A DNA stretch of 64,000 bases. It comes from Pseudomonadota bacterium. Lineage in GTDB: Bacteria; Bdellovibrionota; UBA1018. Under the pieces are notes generated by a model. That model was not told the DNA's origin. It ran no database searches and saw only the letters and a list, made by a program, of their open reading frames with translations. The stretch spans positions 310,001-374,000 of the forward strand of contig JAIXQO010000002.1 of assembly GCA_027485695.1 (NCBI GenBank), written 5' to 3'. The position numbers were made by a program, and so were the translations under genes. This document shows, piece by piece, positions 53,440-61,918 of the stretch (within the stretch, counting starts at the first letter, position 1; each line of letters begins with the position of its first letter).

Positions 53440-53964
53440 TTACGACTGAGTGACCCATTCGTCCTTGAGAACGCCGGCATGCGCGGACGACGGCTTCATG
53501 GGTCGTCGAGTTCGGAGCGCGATGAAGTGGTCCACCATTTCTTGCTCTTGCTTGAGGTCGATTCGCTGTTTTAAGTTTTTTAAAAGTTCCGATTCTTCTT
53601 CGATGATGTGATGCTCGACCGACTCACCTAAAACTTTGACTCGCCCGAGCCATCGATCATCGTCTCGAGTGTAAGAGATTTTTTTCATCAGCTCCTCTGC
53701 TACGGCATGCTCTTCATAGGCTTCAAATACTGCCGAGCGCAGGGACTCGATTTTAGAGGCAACCGTATAGACCGCTTGCTCTTCGGTTTTTGCGTGCGCT
53801 TTCAGCAGTTTTGAGAAATCCGCGTAAGTCGCTTTTTTCTTCCGAATATTCTCCGAATCACTCTTCAGAACCTCAATCATCTCTCGAAGATCCGTGTGAT
53901 CTCTTTTCAAAGTCTCCAAAATCGAATGAAATCGATGGGAAGAACTTGTGTGGATTTTTTTCAT
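53440..53964 (-). CDS. Hemerythrin-like HHE domain protein
   Basis: A 174-residue helical protein with the His/Glu pattern of the hemerythrin cation-binding family: KRDHTDLREM, LKAHAKTEEQAVY, YEEHAVAEELM and VEHHIIEEESELL. The HxxE-type spacing predicts a di-iron site that binds oxygen or nitric oxide. It lacks the RIC/ScdA N-terminus. ATG 53964 is preceded by GAGGAG. The C-terminal 25 residues are a basic tail unlike the family. Probably stress related by neighbourhood. Confidence 0.88.
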   Translation of the reverse strand: MKKIHTSSSHRFHSILETLKRDHTDLREMIEVLKSDSENIRKKKATYADFSKLLKAHAKTEEQAVYTVASKIESLRSAVFEAYEEHAVAEELMKKISYTRDDDRWLGRVKVLGESVEHHIIEEESELLKNLKQRIDLKQEQEMVDHFIALRTRRPMKPSSAHAGVLKDEWVTQS

Positions 53965-54065
53965 GTGAATTTCTCCTCGTCGCCATCTTTTGCAAGACCT
54001 GTGCACCGACGGATCTCGCTAGATGATCCGTGACTCAGGAGGAATTATGCCCCAAGGAGCTGGAA

Positions 54066-54299
54066 TTAGAATGAACGATTGCCTTTGGCATGAAACACGG
54101 TAGCGCGTCCCTTATTGGACCTCGCTCTAATTTTTATCAGACGCTTCTCGGCTTTGGCGCCATCGGACGTTTGCTCCGTACCGATATATTGAGATTGCTC
54201 ACTCGAGAGCGGTGCTTTTTTCGCGGGATGAAACTGGTTCCCCGTGTTCGAAGGCATGATCTTGGGTTCGAGATGGTCGGTCGAGTTACTTGTGGCCAT
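54066..54299 (-). CDS. Small disordered basic protein
   Basis: A 77-residue hydrophilic product starting MATSNSTDHLEPK and ending in a very basic segment (KRLIKIRARSNKGRATVFHAKG). AAGGAG lies six bases before the ATG, arguing for translation. Like the protein at 52900 it has no fold signature. The basic end could bind nucleic acid; that is inference only. It diverges from the sigma-54 unit. Confidence 0.65.
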   Translation of the reverse strand: MATSNSTDHLEPKIMPSNTGNQFHPAKKAPLSSEQSQYIGTEQTSDGAKAEKRLIKIRARSNKGRATVFHAKGNRSF

Positions 54300-54393
54300 A
54301 GTCGCTCCTTGATTTTGAATAGACGAAGATAACGCTTCAAAAGAGAGCAATTCTTGCGCCCAGCATTTTCGACCCCGAACTCACGCGCGTCGT

Positions 54394-54410
54394 TTGGCAC
54401 AAGCTCTGCA
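54394..54410 (+). promoter_or_regulatory. Sigma-54 promoter
   Basis: TTGGCAC-N5-CTGCA keeps GG (54396-54397) and GC (54408-54409) exactly ten bases apart; only the first T of the -12 TTGC is changed. Transcription would begin near 54421, about 40 bases before the small lipoprotein gene. The same promoter type precedes the lipoprotein at 8868. Confidence 0.65.
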
Positions 54411-54460
54411 ATCCTATCGCGACCGACCGTTTTTCCCCCACTTTCGAAAGGATGCTCCCC

Positions 54461-54631
54461 ATGGATCTCGTCCCTATGACCCTCCTGATTACATTTCTGA
54501 CGGTTGTCGCCGCTTGTAAAACTCGTGACCCAAACAAAAACTTGGTCCCCGAAGGCGCCAGCTCCCAATACATCAATCGAACCGAACCAGCCGGAGTCGC
54601 ACGTCCACCCTCAATCCGAAATGACGATTGA
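54461..54631 (+). CDS. Small lipoprotein, 56 residues
   Basis: A short gene easily missed by length cutoffs. It starts MDLVPMTLLITFLTVVAAC: a hydrophobic signal and a lipobox with Cys19, then a hydrophilic mature part of 38 residues (begins CKTRDPNKNLVPEG). AAAGGA lies about nine bases before the ATG; ATG 54476 is an alternative. It lies after the sigma-54 promoter and 32 bases before the serine hydrolase, so both are likely one transcript. Function unknown. Confidence 0.7.
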   Translation: MDLVPMTLLITFLTVVAACKTRDPNKNLVPEGASSQYINRTEPAGVARPPSIRNDD

Positions 54632-54663
54632 CTCGTCTCAGAAGTTTTTCTATCGAGGAGATC

Positions 54664-55806
54664 ATGGATCCTCGTCTGAAACACGCTCTTGCCTATTTAG
54701 TGACGTTCGCTATCGCATCGTTCCCTGTGAACTGTTTTGCTCTGGATACAGAGAGCGTGAACCAACGGATTCAAACGCTTCAGACCTCCGGCGCCGTTCC
54801 CGGAATTCAGGTGACGGTGACCCAGAAGAATCGAACAATTTTTGAATACACGCGAGGAATTCGCGCGATCGGCCACCCAGAGTCGGTGCAATTACAAGAT
54901 CAGTGGCATCTCGGCTCTTGTACGAAACCGATGACAGCGTTTTTAATCGGAAGACTCGTCGATCGAGGACTGCTTCGTTGGACGACGACCGTGGGAGAAG
55001 TCGCGCCACACGGAATCGTCCTTCATCCATCCGTGGCTTCGATCACGGTTGAGCAATTGCTCTCCCATAGCTCCGGACTCGTAGGTCCAACCACCGTCGA
55101 AGGCGGACAGCTCTGGCCTCTACTTTTTGCAGAGCCATCGCAAACGGCGAAACTTCGTTCGCGCTTGGTCGCAGGAATCTTGGAACTCCCCACTCAATTT
55201 TCGCCGGGTTCAAAACGTCAGTACAGCAACAGCGGCTATGTTGTTTTGGGATGGATCATCGAACAGCGACTCAGACGATCCTGGGAGCAAGTGATCCGAA
55301 CTGAACTTTTTCGCCCGCTCCAGATGAAATCATGCGGATTTGGACCGGCTGGGTGCGAGAACGCTGAACATCCGACCCAGCCCTGGTCGCACATCGACGG
55401 AGAACACGGACTCGAGAGTGTCCCACCTGGCATCTCTGCCGATAATCCTCTCGCTGTTGGACCAGCAGGTACCGTGCATTGTAACGCTCAAGACTGGACA
55501 AAATTTCTCCGTGTCTTGTTGAATCACACTCAGGCCCCCCGCGGCTGGATCAAACGAACCACCTACGATAAACTCCTCAGCACCGATGGAGCCACGCCCT
55601 ATACGTTTGCTACCGTTGCCAAGCTCGATCGCAAGTGGGCGCAAGGACCAGTGTACTCCATGGCCGGAAGCAATACGATGAACTATGCCATCATGATGGT
55701 GGCACCCGCGATTGATCGCATTTACACGATCAACCTGAACTCGGGTACGGAAGCCGCCGAGGCAGCCGCAATAGATATCGCGAGCTGGCTCACCGAACTC
55801 GAATAA
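54664..55806 (+). CDS. Periplasmic serine hydrolase, class C beta-lactamase-like
   Basis: A 380-residue member of the beta-lactamase/D-Ala-D-Ala carboxypeptidase/esterase superfamily. After a signal peptide (cleaved near CFA-LD) the nucleophile motif SCTK (SxxK, GSCTKPMTAF) lies near residue 92, and YSN (RQYSNSGYVVLG) provides the YxN. The third KTG-like motif is not obvious; GPAGTVHC is in the region. So a peptidase, esterase or lactamase activity is possible and resistance cannot be inferred. GAGGAG precedes the ATG. It should be sigma-54 controlled through the upstream promoter. Confidence 0.85.
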   Translation: MDPRLKHALAYLVTFAIASFPVNCFALDTESVNQRIQTLQTSGAVPGIQVTVTQKNRTIFEYTRGIRAIGHPESVQLQDQWHLGSCTKPMTAFLIGRLVDRGLLRWTTTVGEVAPHGIVLHPSVASITVEQLLSHSSGLVGPTTVEGGQLWPLLFAEPSQTAKLRSRLVAGILELPTQFSPGSKRQYSNSGYVVLGWIIEQRLRRSWEQVIRTELFRPLQMKSCGFGPAGCENAEHPTQPWSHIDGEHGLESVPPGISADNPLAVGPAGTVHCNAQDWTKFLRVLLNHTQAPRGWIKRTTYDKLLSTDGATPYTFATVAKLDRKWAQGPVYSMAGSNTMNYAIMMVAPAIDRIYTINLNSGTEAAEAAAIDIASWLTELE

Positions 55807-56122
55807 ACCTATTCTCAGGCAAAGACCGTTTTTCAGACCCAACCACCGAGATCAGACGGTCCTGGCCGAGATCCAAACCGGTCCATCGGCTCTGCTTTTC
55901 TGTATGACGATCAGGTATCTCCGGGCGTTTCTTGGCGTTACAAACGGCCCAATGATAGGTTTTTTCGAGTAAATTGCGCGATTTTTTGCAAACTCGAGGT
56001 CTACTCCTCCATCAGCTTCTGCGTACGAAATTCGGACTCGCACGAAAATGCGCCCCGTTTGGCGCGGCACACCCAATCGGTCCGCAATCTGCACAAACAC
56101 TCCACAAAACGAGGAGCCTTTT
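55807..56122. other. Intergenic region, possible gene remnant
   Basis: No convincing gene. On the minus strand an open frame (56190-55852) has a plausible protein-like C-terminal half (RVRISYAEADGGVDLEF, then RYLIVIQKSRADGP), but it has no ribosome binding site and its front overlaps the next gene, so it could be a decayed fragment or chance. A GACCGT/ACGGTC dyad follows the serine hydrolase stop. Confidence 0.4.
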
Positions 56123-57208
56123 GTGTCCACTACCGCATTTGAACGCCTGGATCTGATCAAGAATGCCATCGCCCGCCGAGACTCGCTCATTCACTTGAAC
56201 GGGAGCCTCGGGCTGACGAAAACCAAAACAAACTTCTCCGACGGGACATTTCTGCGGGATCTCGATCTAGAGCGCGACGTCGATGCCTGGCTCACGCAGC
56301 GGAAACTAGAATTCAGCGACGTGCTCATGCGCTATCAAGCGTACGATCCTTCGCTCCAATCTTTTGATCGCCCCCAACATTTTCCGGTTCGGCTTCTTAA
56401 GGGACTCGGCTCGATTGCTTCGGGCAAAAACATTTTTCTCTTTTTTCCAAATTGCTTGGGCGTCCCGGCACGCGATGAAAGCGATGTGATCGGTTTCGAA
56501 TTCGTCGACGTCTGGCACAACTTGTTTCTGAAATCCGTACTTCCTTGCTGGAGTTTGGTCGGAGATGAGGAATCGCTTTTTCCGGTCGCAACCGAACTCT
56601 GTGCGCGTTTGGAAAAAACAATTAGCCTGGCTTCGCTCTTTCACGAAGTCGGACACCGAGTTGGGCCTTATCGAGTCTCCCCCGCTGCTGACCCTCGCTT
56701 GAAACTCTCGACCATGAACGTGGATATATTGGGAGAGCTCGCGACCGACACATTGCTCTTATTGAATCTACCCGAGTTCCCGGAAATTGAGCAATTCGTC
56801 GTACTTCAGCGCTTATTTTGGTTCTCTCGCCGCGGCTTTCTTGACAATCCCCGGTCCGCTATCATCAATGAAGACAACGACGCGTGGATCGGAGCATTTC
56901 TTTTCAATCGCTATCTCAGCAGCGGAGCAATCACTGAAACGAACGGACGACTCCGTTTCGATTGGTCCAGGTTCCGTGGAGTATTCGAAGCAGTGCTCCG
57001 CGATATCGATCAACTGGGCAGCGAGCTGGTCACCCTACCTCCCGCCGCCCAAAACGCGCATGCCAACGCTTGGCGCGCGCGCGAAGTGGAGCAGGATCCG
57101 GAAACGGGTCAATTTGAACTTCCCGAAGGAATGATTCGCGTATTCAGCCGCTGCGTTTCCATTCCGGAGATCCCTCACTTTCAACCCGTTCTTTCCCTAG
57201 GAGTATAA
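56123..57208 (+). CDS. HExxH-containing protein, first gene of a biosynthetic-type operon
   Basis: A 361-residue cytoplasmic protein of unknown family. Near residue 200 LASLFHEVGHRVGPYR contains HExxH, and about 35 residues later DILGELATDTLL has an ExxxD motif, the arrangement of gluzincin zinc proteins. There is no signal peptide. I take the GTG at 56123 because GAGGAG lies six bases before it. It is followed, with one base between, by an ATP-grasp gene and then an exporter. It may be a peptidase or a metal-dependent tailoring enzyme; the motifs are seen, the role is inferred. Confidence 0.7.
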   Translation: MSTTAFERLDLIKNAIARRDSLIHLNGSLGLTKTKTNFSDGTFLRDLDLERDVDAWLTQRKLEFSDVLMRYQAYDPSLQSFDRPQHFPVRLLKGLGSIASGKNIFLFFPNCLGVPARDESDVIGFEFVDVWHNLFLKSVLPCWSLVGDEESLFPVATELCARLEKTISLASLFHEVGHRVGPYRVSPAADPRLKLSTMNVDILGELATDTLLLLNLPEFPEIEQFVVLQRLFWFSRRGFLDNPRSAIINEDNDAWIGAFLFNRYLSSGAITETNGRLRFDWSRFRGVFEAVLRDIDQLGSELVTLPPAAQNAHANAWRAREVEQDPETGQFELPEGMIRVFSRCVSIPEIPHFQPVLSLGV

Positions 57209-57209
57209 A

Positions 57210-58448
57210 ATGAAAACGACCCCGGTACTTTTGATTCTGGAAACCTCGGACATCGGTGCTCGCTACACGGGCCTTGCCGCACGAAAACTCGGATACGAAC
57301 CCGTATTTTTGGCGGATCTGCCCACGTATCAAGCCGACCCTCTCGATCAACTCTCGGAGTTTCGCTGCATCTCGACCTCAACGACCCACTCGGCGGTTCT
57401 CGAGACGATCGTTCGCGATCAAATCGATGCACCCATCGTCGGCGTGCTCACCTTCCTCGATAGCCGACTTCGCGTCGCGGCCGAACTCGCGGCACGCTTG
57501 GCAGTGGCAGGTCCGGATCCAACCGTGATTCGTCTCAAAGGTAAAGACGCCGTCTCCGCGCTGATCCCTGAATTCAGCCCTCACACTTTTCCGATCACGC
57601 CAGAAACTACGCTTGAATCTCTGGTGCAATTTCTGGAAACGAACGAATCACAGGATTGGATCTTGAAACCTTCCGACGCTGCGGGCGCCATCGGTCTTCA
57701 ACGCCTCAATCGCAATGAAGCAAATCTTGGAAATATCCAAAATCGGATCGCTGCTTCGTCCGTGGCGGAGCACCTTCGCCCGGAACAGTGGGTGCTACAA
57801 GAATGGGCAAAAGGTGAACTATTCAGCGTCGAAGGTTTCGTCCACCAAGGGAAAATCGAATTCATCGGCTGCAACGGTCGCACAAAAATCGGCAACACCG
57901 AAGCAAGCCTGTTTTTCCCTTATGAACCCAAACTCTCTCCCGGAATCTGGGAGCAGGCCCAACAAGCCGTCACCACACTGGTGCAGAGAAGTGGTTTTGA
58001 GAATGGCTATTTTCATACGGAGTTCATCCAAACGAGCGATCGTCCGGTCCTGATCGATGCCAACATCGGCCGACTGGGAGGCGGGCCACTCGGCGAAATC
58101 CTCGCTGAATCGCATTCAGTACCGGTCGTGGATGTCTATGCGCACGTCATCGCAGTCACCCTTGGACTCGATGCGCTCTCACCGTATCTCGAACGCGCAC
58201 GTCGTGAAATCACCGGCATCTGCTACGGGATCCCAAACGAAGCGAAGATCCATCGAGTCGACCTTGGCCAAGCCCACGACTTCTCACACACGCGTATTGT
58301 GGGTGCGGGAGAACTCGTCAAACCCATGGGCGAAAACAACTGGTCGTGGGTCGGTATTCTGACCGGACCAACCGAGACCATTCACTCGGCCGCACGCTCG
58401 ATCCGGATTGAGACTTCAGGTGGCTGGGTCGACGCATGTTACTCCTAG
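57210..58448 (+). CDS. ATP-grasp ligase
   Basis: A 412-residue ATP-grasp protein of the type that joins a carboxylate to an amine using ATP. The N-terminal domain reads the substrate side (LLILETSDIGARYTGLAARKLGYEP), the ATP-binding region holds DWILKPSDAAGAIGL and QEWAKGELFSVEG, and the metal-binding end is VLIDANIGRLGGG. L-amino acid ligases and similar natural-product enzymes share this layout. The first gene's stop and a GGAG site overlap its start region; it overlaps the exporter gene by 13 bases. The substrate cannot be told from sequence. Confidence 0.87.
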   Translation: MKTTPVLLILETSDIGARYTGLAARKLGYEPVFLADLPTYQADPLDQLSEFRCISTSTTHSAVLETIVRDQIDAPIVGVLTFLDSRLRVAAELAARLAVAGPDPTVIRLKGKDAVSALIPEFSPHTFPITPETTLESLVQFLETNESQDWILKPSDAAGAIGLQRLNRNEANLGNIQNRIAASSVAEHLRPEQWVLQEWAKGELFSVEGFVHQGKIEFIGCNGRTKIGNTEASLFFPYEPKLSPGIWEQAQQAVTTLVQRSGFENGYFHTEFIQTSDRPVLIDANIGRLGGGPLGEILAESHSVPVVDVYAHVIAVTLGLDALSPYLERARREITGICYGIPNEAKIHRVDLGQAHDFSHTRIVGAGELVKPMGENNWSWVGILTGPTETIHSAARSIRIETSGGWVDACYS

Positions 58449-59287
58449 TTCCATGGCTCGCCGGAATCGGAGCCGTGCTCATCTGGGTTCTGATTCCGGC
58501 GCTGATTAAAATCAGCGCAAGCCAAATGGACGAGACGGCACTACTCGTCTTGAGATTCGTCGTTTCGAGCTTGCTCTATTTTCCGATCTTGTGGCGATCC
58601 CTCCACAAAGCCAAACGGATATCGCGGCGAAACTGGTGCATCGGGGCTTTGCTTCTTTCGGCGAATTTTGGCCTTCAGACCTATGCGATTCTCGTGACTC
58701 CGATCACGCTCTATGGGGCGATCTTCGCAGCGGGACCGATCTTGACCTTGATTGCATTTTCTCAAGATCGGTCTCGCTTACCCTGGATCGGAATGATGCT
58801 CGCAAGTCTCGGAATGATCGTTATGGTCGGTGGTTCTTCGAATACGGGTATTACCCTCTTCGGGGTACTTGCCACCTTAGGCGGTTTAATCGCTTGGATT
58901 GGCGTGACTGGTTGGATGATGGACCGCCAGAACGATCTATCGGCCGCCGAGCTCTCTGCATGGATGCAACCGGCGGGACTCGTTTCGGTGCTCCCATTTT
59001 GGTTGATGCGAGGAACGCCCCACTCATTTGAAAACTCAGCCCTAATTCCGGTGGTTGTCATCGGTGCGGTCGTACCGCTCTCGTTCTATTTATTTTCGAC
59101 GGCACTCCGACGAGACGCTCGGATCGGCATCCTATCGCAATATCTGGAGCCACTGTTCGCTGCCGCTTGTGGAACCATGCTATTTCAAGAACGCTGGGGC
59201 TTGGCTGAGAGCGTGGGTACGTTTCTGATTCTCTCTGGCGTCTGGAAATCTACGTCACTAGCTGAATCAACGGAGAACCTCGTTTAG
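58436..59287 (+). CDS. EamA/DMT-family membrane transporter
   Basis: A 283-residue, ten-segment membrane protein of the drug/metabolite transporter superfamily, made of two similar halves of five helices each. The first half has VLRFVVSSLLYFP and QTYAILVTPITLYG, the second VVPLSFYLFSTALRRDARIG and FLILSGVW. Members export amino acids, dipeptides or metabolites. It overlaps the ATP-grasp gene by 13 bases, so it probably exports that enzyme's product. Its 3' end overlaps the convergent 59267 gene by 21 bases. Confidence 0.88.
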   Translation: MLLLVPWLAGIGAVLIWVLIPALIKISASQMDETALLVLRFVVSSLLYFPILWRSLHKAKRISRRNWCIGALLLSANFGLQTYAILVTPITLYGAIFAAGPILTLIAFSQDRSRLPWIGMMLASLGMIVMVGGSSNTGITLFGVLATLGGLIAWIGVTGWMMDRQNDLSAAELSAWMQPAGLVSVLPFWLMRGTPHSFENSALIPVVVIGAVVPLSFYLFSTALRRDARIGILSQYLEPLFAAACGTMLFQERWGLAESVGTFLILSGVWKSTSLAESTENLV

Positions 59288-59995
59288 AATCGATATCCAA
59301 GCCGTATCAATGAAATTCTGGATCGCGCTCCAAGTCCGCATGCGCTTGCGGGTTGATTTCCAGTTTCTGTTTTCGATGATATCCCAAAGCTCGTCTCCCA
59401 TCTCCCCTTCAGGAAGATACGAGGTAAGATACTCGCTCTCTAAGAGCCAGCGACAGCCGGGGGTTTTGAGTTTCAGAATTCTGCCGTCTTCCTTTTTGGA
59501 AAAATGATGATAGTCCCGATGAGGCATCACATCCGCCAGATAGTCATTCAAGCGCCTGGGACGAATTTGAAACTGAGGATCCATCACGTAGAGGGCCAAC
59601 CAACCGGGCCGATATTCAACTGTAACGACATTTGCGACGTGAAAGTTGTTATAAAAATACTGGGTGCCGTTCATGACGTTCACCGCATGGATGTATCTCC
59701 CGTTACACCCCACTACGAGCGCGGCTGATCGAATTTTCATTCCCGATCGAGCCATCGCCTTCTCAAAATCTGCCCAACGGACTGCGCAATTTCCCTCAGG
59801 ATCGCAGGTCCTGGTGATATCGCTTTTCGCAGCTTGAACAAAAAGATAGTCCAGGTGTCGAGGTTGAAGAATTGTGAGATTGGATTTCTTCATGAACTCG
59901 ACAGCGGGTGATGTCGAATCCGAACCCGTCGCCGAAATCGCGAAAAGAGATAAAACAATAGTTCCAAATCGTACTAGTGCGCTTCCGTATCCCAT
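59267..59995 (-). CDS. Exported protein, possible protein-glutaminase-like hydrolase
   Basis: A 242-residue product with a signal peptide (MGYGSALVRFGTIVLSLFAISATG). Cys70 in NCAVRWADFEKA, His119 in NFHVANVVTVEY and Asp139 in LYVMDPQFQIRP form a Cys-His-Asp order with spacing (49 and 20) near that of protein-glutamine glutaminases and their secreted relatives, whose Cys is followed by a similar A-x-R. This is inference from motif order. A small inverted repeat covers the start codon. It overlaps the exporter gene at its end. Confidence 0.55.
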   Translation of the reverse strand: MGYGSALVRFGTIVLSLFAISATGSDSTSPAVEFMKKSNLTILQPRHLDYLFVQAAKSDITRTCDPEGNCAVRWADFEKAMARSGMKIRSAALVVGCNGRYIHAVNVMNGTQYFYNNFHVANVVTVEYRPGWLALYVMDPQFQIRPRRLNDYLADVMPHRDYHHFSKKEDGRILKLKTPGCRWLLESEYLTSYLPEGEMGDELWDIIENRNWKSTRKRMRTWSAIQNFIDTAWISILNEVLR

Positions 59996-60007
59996 ACAAA
60001 ATATGGG
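59991..60007. promoter_or_regulatory. Inverted repeat over the start codon of the 59995 gene
   Basis: CCCATA (59991-59996) and TATGGG (60002-60007) with a five-base spacer include the ATG on the minus strand. A message hairpin here could limit translation. No ribosome binding site is visible beside it. Confidence 0.35.
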
Positions 60008-60124
60008 TCAAAATACAATATTACATCACTATAGTATACTCATTATTTACTACTTCGCAGTGGTTTCAAGTGCCCACCCTTTATACACGGTCACGCCAGA
60101 CTTGATTTAACCCGAATGGGGCGC

Positions 60125-60547
60125 CTAACAACCCGTCTTCACAAGGTTCGGAATCGTTTTCAGGCAGGAATCCCCCTGACCCGCTTGAAACTTTTCACAG
60201 GCGAGTCGATGGTAGAATTGATTCTGTTCGCAGGCGCTCTTGTTTTTGAGCTGCTCCTGATGCTGAGCTTGGAGCTTCTCCAAACACTTCATTCCTGCTT
60301 CGCAATCATCGGTGCCTAGTTCTGCAAGACAGTAGCTCAAAGCATAGCGACTCGTGATTCCGGGGGATGGGCAGTCACAGTTTTCTTCGTAAACGCAAGC
60401 ACTCGGGGCGACGGAGACTTCGGACGCCGCCTCTCTTTTGGACTCCAAAGCCGGTACCGACGGTTTCTCTGTGCACGCAATCCCGGTCATCCCAGAGACC
60501 AAAATCCCAACCAATCCAAATAATCCGCGCATTTGTTTTAGCTTCAT
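60125..60547 (-). CDS. Cys-rich lipoprotein
   Basis: A 140-residue lipoprotein (lipobox TGIAC) with about ten further Cys in the mature part, in pairs such as CDCPSPG and CEAGMKCLEK, pointing to several disulfides in the envelope. No known domain. The spacing of Cys through helical segments (CLAELGTDDCEAGMKCLE, CEQNQFYHRLACEKF) recalls small disulfide-stapled helical hairpins. It faces away from queF. Confidence 0.75.
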   Translation of the reverse strand: MKLKQMRGLFGLVGILVSGMTGIACTEKPSVPALESKREAASEVSVAPSACVYEENCDCPSPGITSRYALSYCLAELGTDDCEAGMKCLEKLQAQHQEQLKNKSACEQNQFYHRLACEKFQAGQGDSCLKTIPNLVKTGC

Positions 60548-60650
60548 TTCGTTAGTTTATTTTAAGGCACCCTCACTCCGCAAGCCCGGTTGGATCGAGC
60601 TTCCTCTCCGCCCCATTTCGGTCTAAAGTCGGACATCAAAGGAAATCCGT

Positions 60651-61157
60651 ATGGCCGGCAGAAACAAAAAAGAACTTCAGGGCGTCACACATCTCGGGAA
60701 CCAGAAAAACGACTATCGATTCGAATACGATCCTTCGATTTTGGAATCTTTTCCCAACAAGAATCCCGACCAGACCCAATGGGTCACGTTTGTTTGCACG
60801 GAATTCACTTCGCTCTGCCCGATGACTGGGCAGCCAGATTTCGCTAAGATTTTTATCAACTACATCGCCGATAAAAAAATGGTCGAATCCAAGGCCATGA
60901 AACTCTACCTCTTCAGCTTTAGGAATCATGGGGATTTCCATGAGGACTGCATTCAAAAAATCTGCAACGACCTCGTGGCACTCTTGAAGCCTCGTTACAT
61001 CGAGGTGATCGGTGAATTTACCCCGCGCGGCGGCATCGCGATTTACCCGTTTGCTTCCGCCCATAACGGCAAGCCGGAGTTCAAGGAACTCCATCGAAAT
61101 CGCCTGATGGGCTATGCCCCTGGCAAATACACGATGGACCTGGGACGACCTTACTGA
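60651..61157 (+). CDS. queF: NADPH-dependent 7-cyano-7-deazaguanine reductase QueF
   Basis: QueF reduces preQ0 to preQ1 in queuosine synthesis. The unimodular form (168 residues) is shown by the catalytic Cys in FTSLCPMTGQPDF and the QueF motif ESKAMKLYLFSFRNHGDFHE. AAGGAAA precedes the ATG. No preQ1 riboswitch could be recognised in the roughly 100 bases upstream. It is followed five bases later by the FKBP gene. Confidence 0.97.
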   Translation: MAGRNKKELQGVTHLGNQKNDYRFEYDPSILESFPNKNPDQTQWVTFVCTEFTSLCPMTGQPDFAKIFINYIADKKMVESKAMKLYLFSFRNHGDFHEDCIQKICNDLVALLKPRYIEVIGEFTPRGGIAIYPFASAHNGKPEFKELHRNRLMGYAPGKYTMDLGRPY

Positions 61158-61161
61158 TTAA

Positions 61162-61860
61162 ATGAAAGGCATGAAAACACTCTCGATCGCAACCCTATTA
61201 CTCGTTAGCTCCCCAGCGTTCGCGTTCTCTGGCGCGAAGAAAACCGACCTCTCCTCCGATCGTGGCAAAGTCAGCTACGCCATCGGACAACAGATCGGCC
61301 GCCAGATGAAGGGCGAAGGCATCGACATCGACACACAAACGTTGGCAGCGTCGATTCAAGACGTCCTCGATGGCAAAGAATCCCGCCTCAAGCCGGAAGA
61401 GATGCAACAAGCCATGATGAACATGCGCCAAGCGGCTGAAAGTAAAATGGAAGCCGAAGGCAAAGCCAACCTCGAAAAAGGCGAAAAATTCCTCGCCGAA
61501 AACAAGTCCAAGCCAAACATCAAGTCTACGGCAAGCGGCATTCAGTACGAAGTACTGACCGAAGGCAAAGGCAAGGCACCTAAGGCAACCGACAACGTCA
61601 AGGTCCACTACAAAGGCACCCTCATCGACGGCAAACAATTCGACAGTTCCTACGATCGTGGCGAACCAGCAGAATTCCCGTTGAACCGCGTGATCCCAGG
61701 TTGGACCGAAGGATTGCAGCTCATGAAGACTGGCGGCAAAAACCGCTTCTTCATTCCAGGCAACCTCGCATACGGACCACAAGGACGCCCGGGCATCCCT
61801 CCGAACTCCGTCCTGATTTTCGAAGTCGAACTTCTCGACATCGTCAAAGCGAAAAAATAA
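61162..61860 (+). CDS. Periplasmic FKBP-type peptidyl-prolyl isomerase
   Basis: A 232-residue FkpA/Mip-like foldase. A signal peptide (cleaved near AFA-FS) is followed by the dimerising helical N-terminal domain (VSYAIGQQIGRQMKGEGID) and an FKBP domain (about 125-230) with VHYKGTLIDGKQFDSSYDRGEP, VIPGWTEGLQLM and LAYGPQGRPGIPPNS. A start at 61171 gives a slightly shorter signal. It ends with a rho-independent terminator. Confidence 0.95.
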   Translation: MKGMKTLSIATLLLVSSPAFAFSGAKKTDLSSDRGKVSYAIGQQIGRQMKGEGIDIDTQTLAASIQDVLDGKESRLKPEEMQQAMMNMRQAAESKMEAEGKANLEKGEKFLAENKSKPNIKSTASGIQYEVLTEGKGKAPKATDNVKVHYKGTLIDGKQFDSSYDRGEPAEFPLNRVIPGWTEGLQLMKTGGKNRFFIPGNLAYGPQGRPGIPPNSVLIFEVELLDIVKAKK

Positions 61861-61883
61861 TCGTCACCATCTGACGAACCGAG

Positions 61884-61918
61884 GCCTCGGCGATTGATTT
61901 CGCCGGGGCTTTTTTTTT
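61884..61918 (+). terminator. Rho-independent terminator after the FKBP gene
   Basis: GCCTCGGCG pairs with CGCCGGGGC around an eight-base loop and is followed by nine T bases. Confidence 0.9.

Noticed and set aside
54664..55806. Serine hydrolase called as a beta-lactamase resistance gene
   Set aside because: SxxK and YxN are shared by esterases and carboxypeptidases, the third motif is not clear, and context gives no sign of resistance.
55852..56190. Minus-strand open frame in the gap before the HExxH gene
   Set aside because: Part of it looks protein-like, but it lacks a start signal and overlaps the better supported gene at 56123; mentioned only as a possible remnant.
60548..60650. preQ1 riboswitch upstream of queF
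   Set aside because: No C-rich loop hairpin with a downstream A-rich pseudoknot strand could be recognised in this leader.
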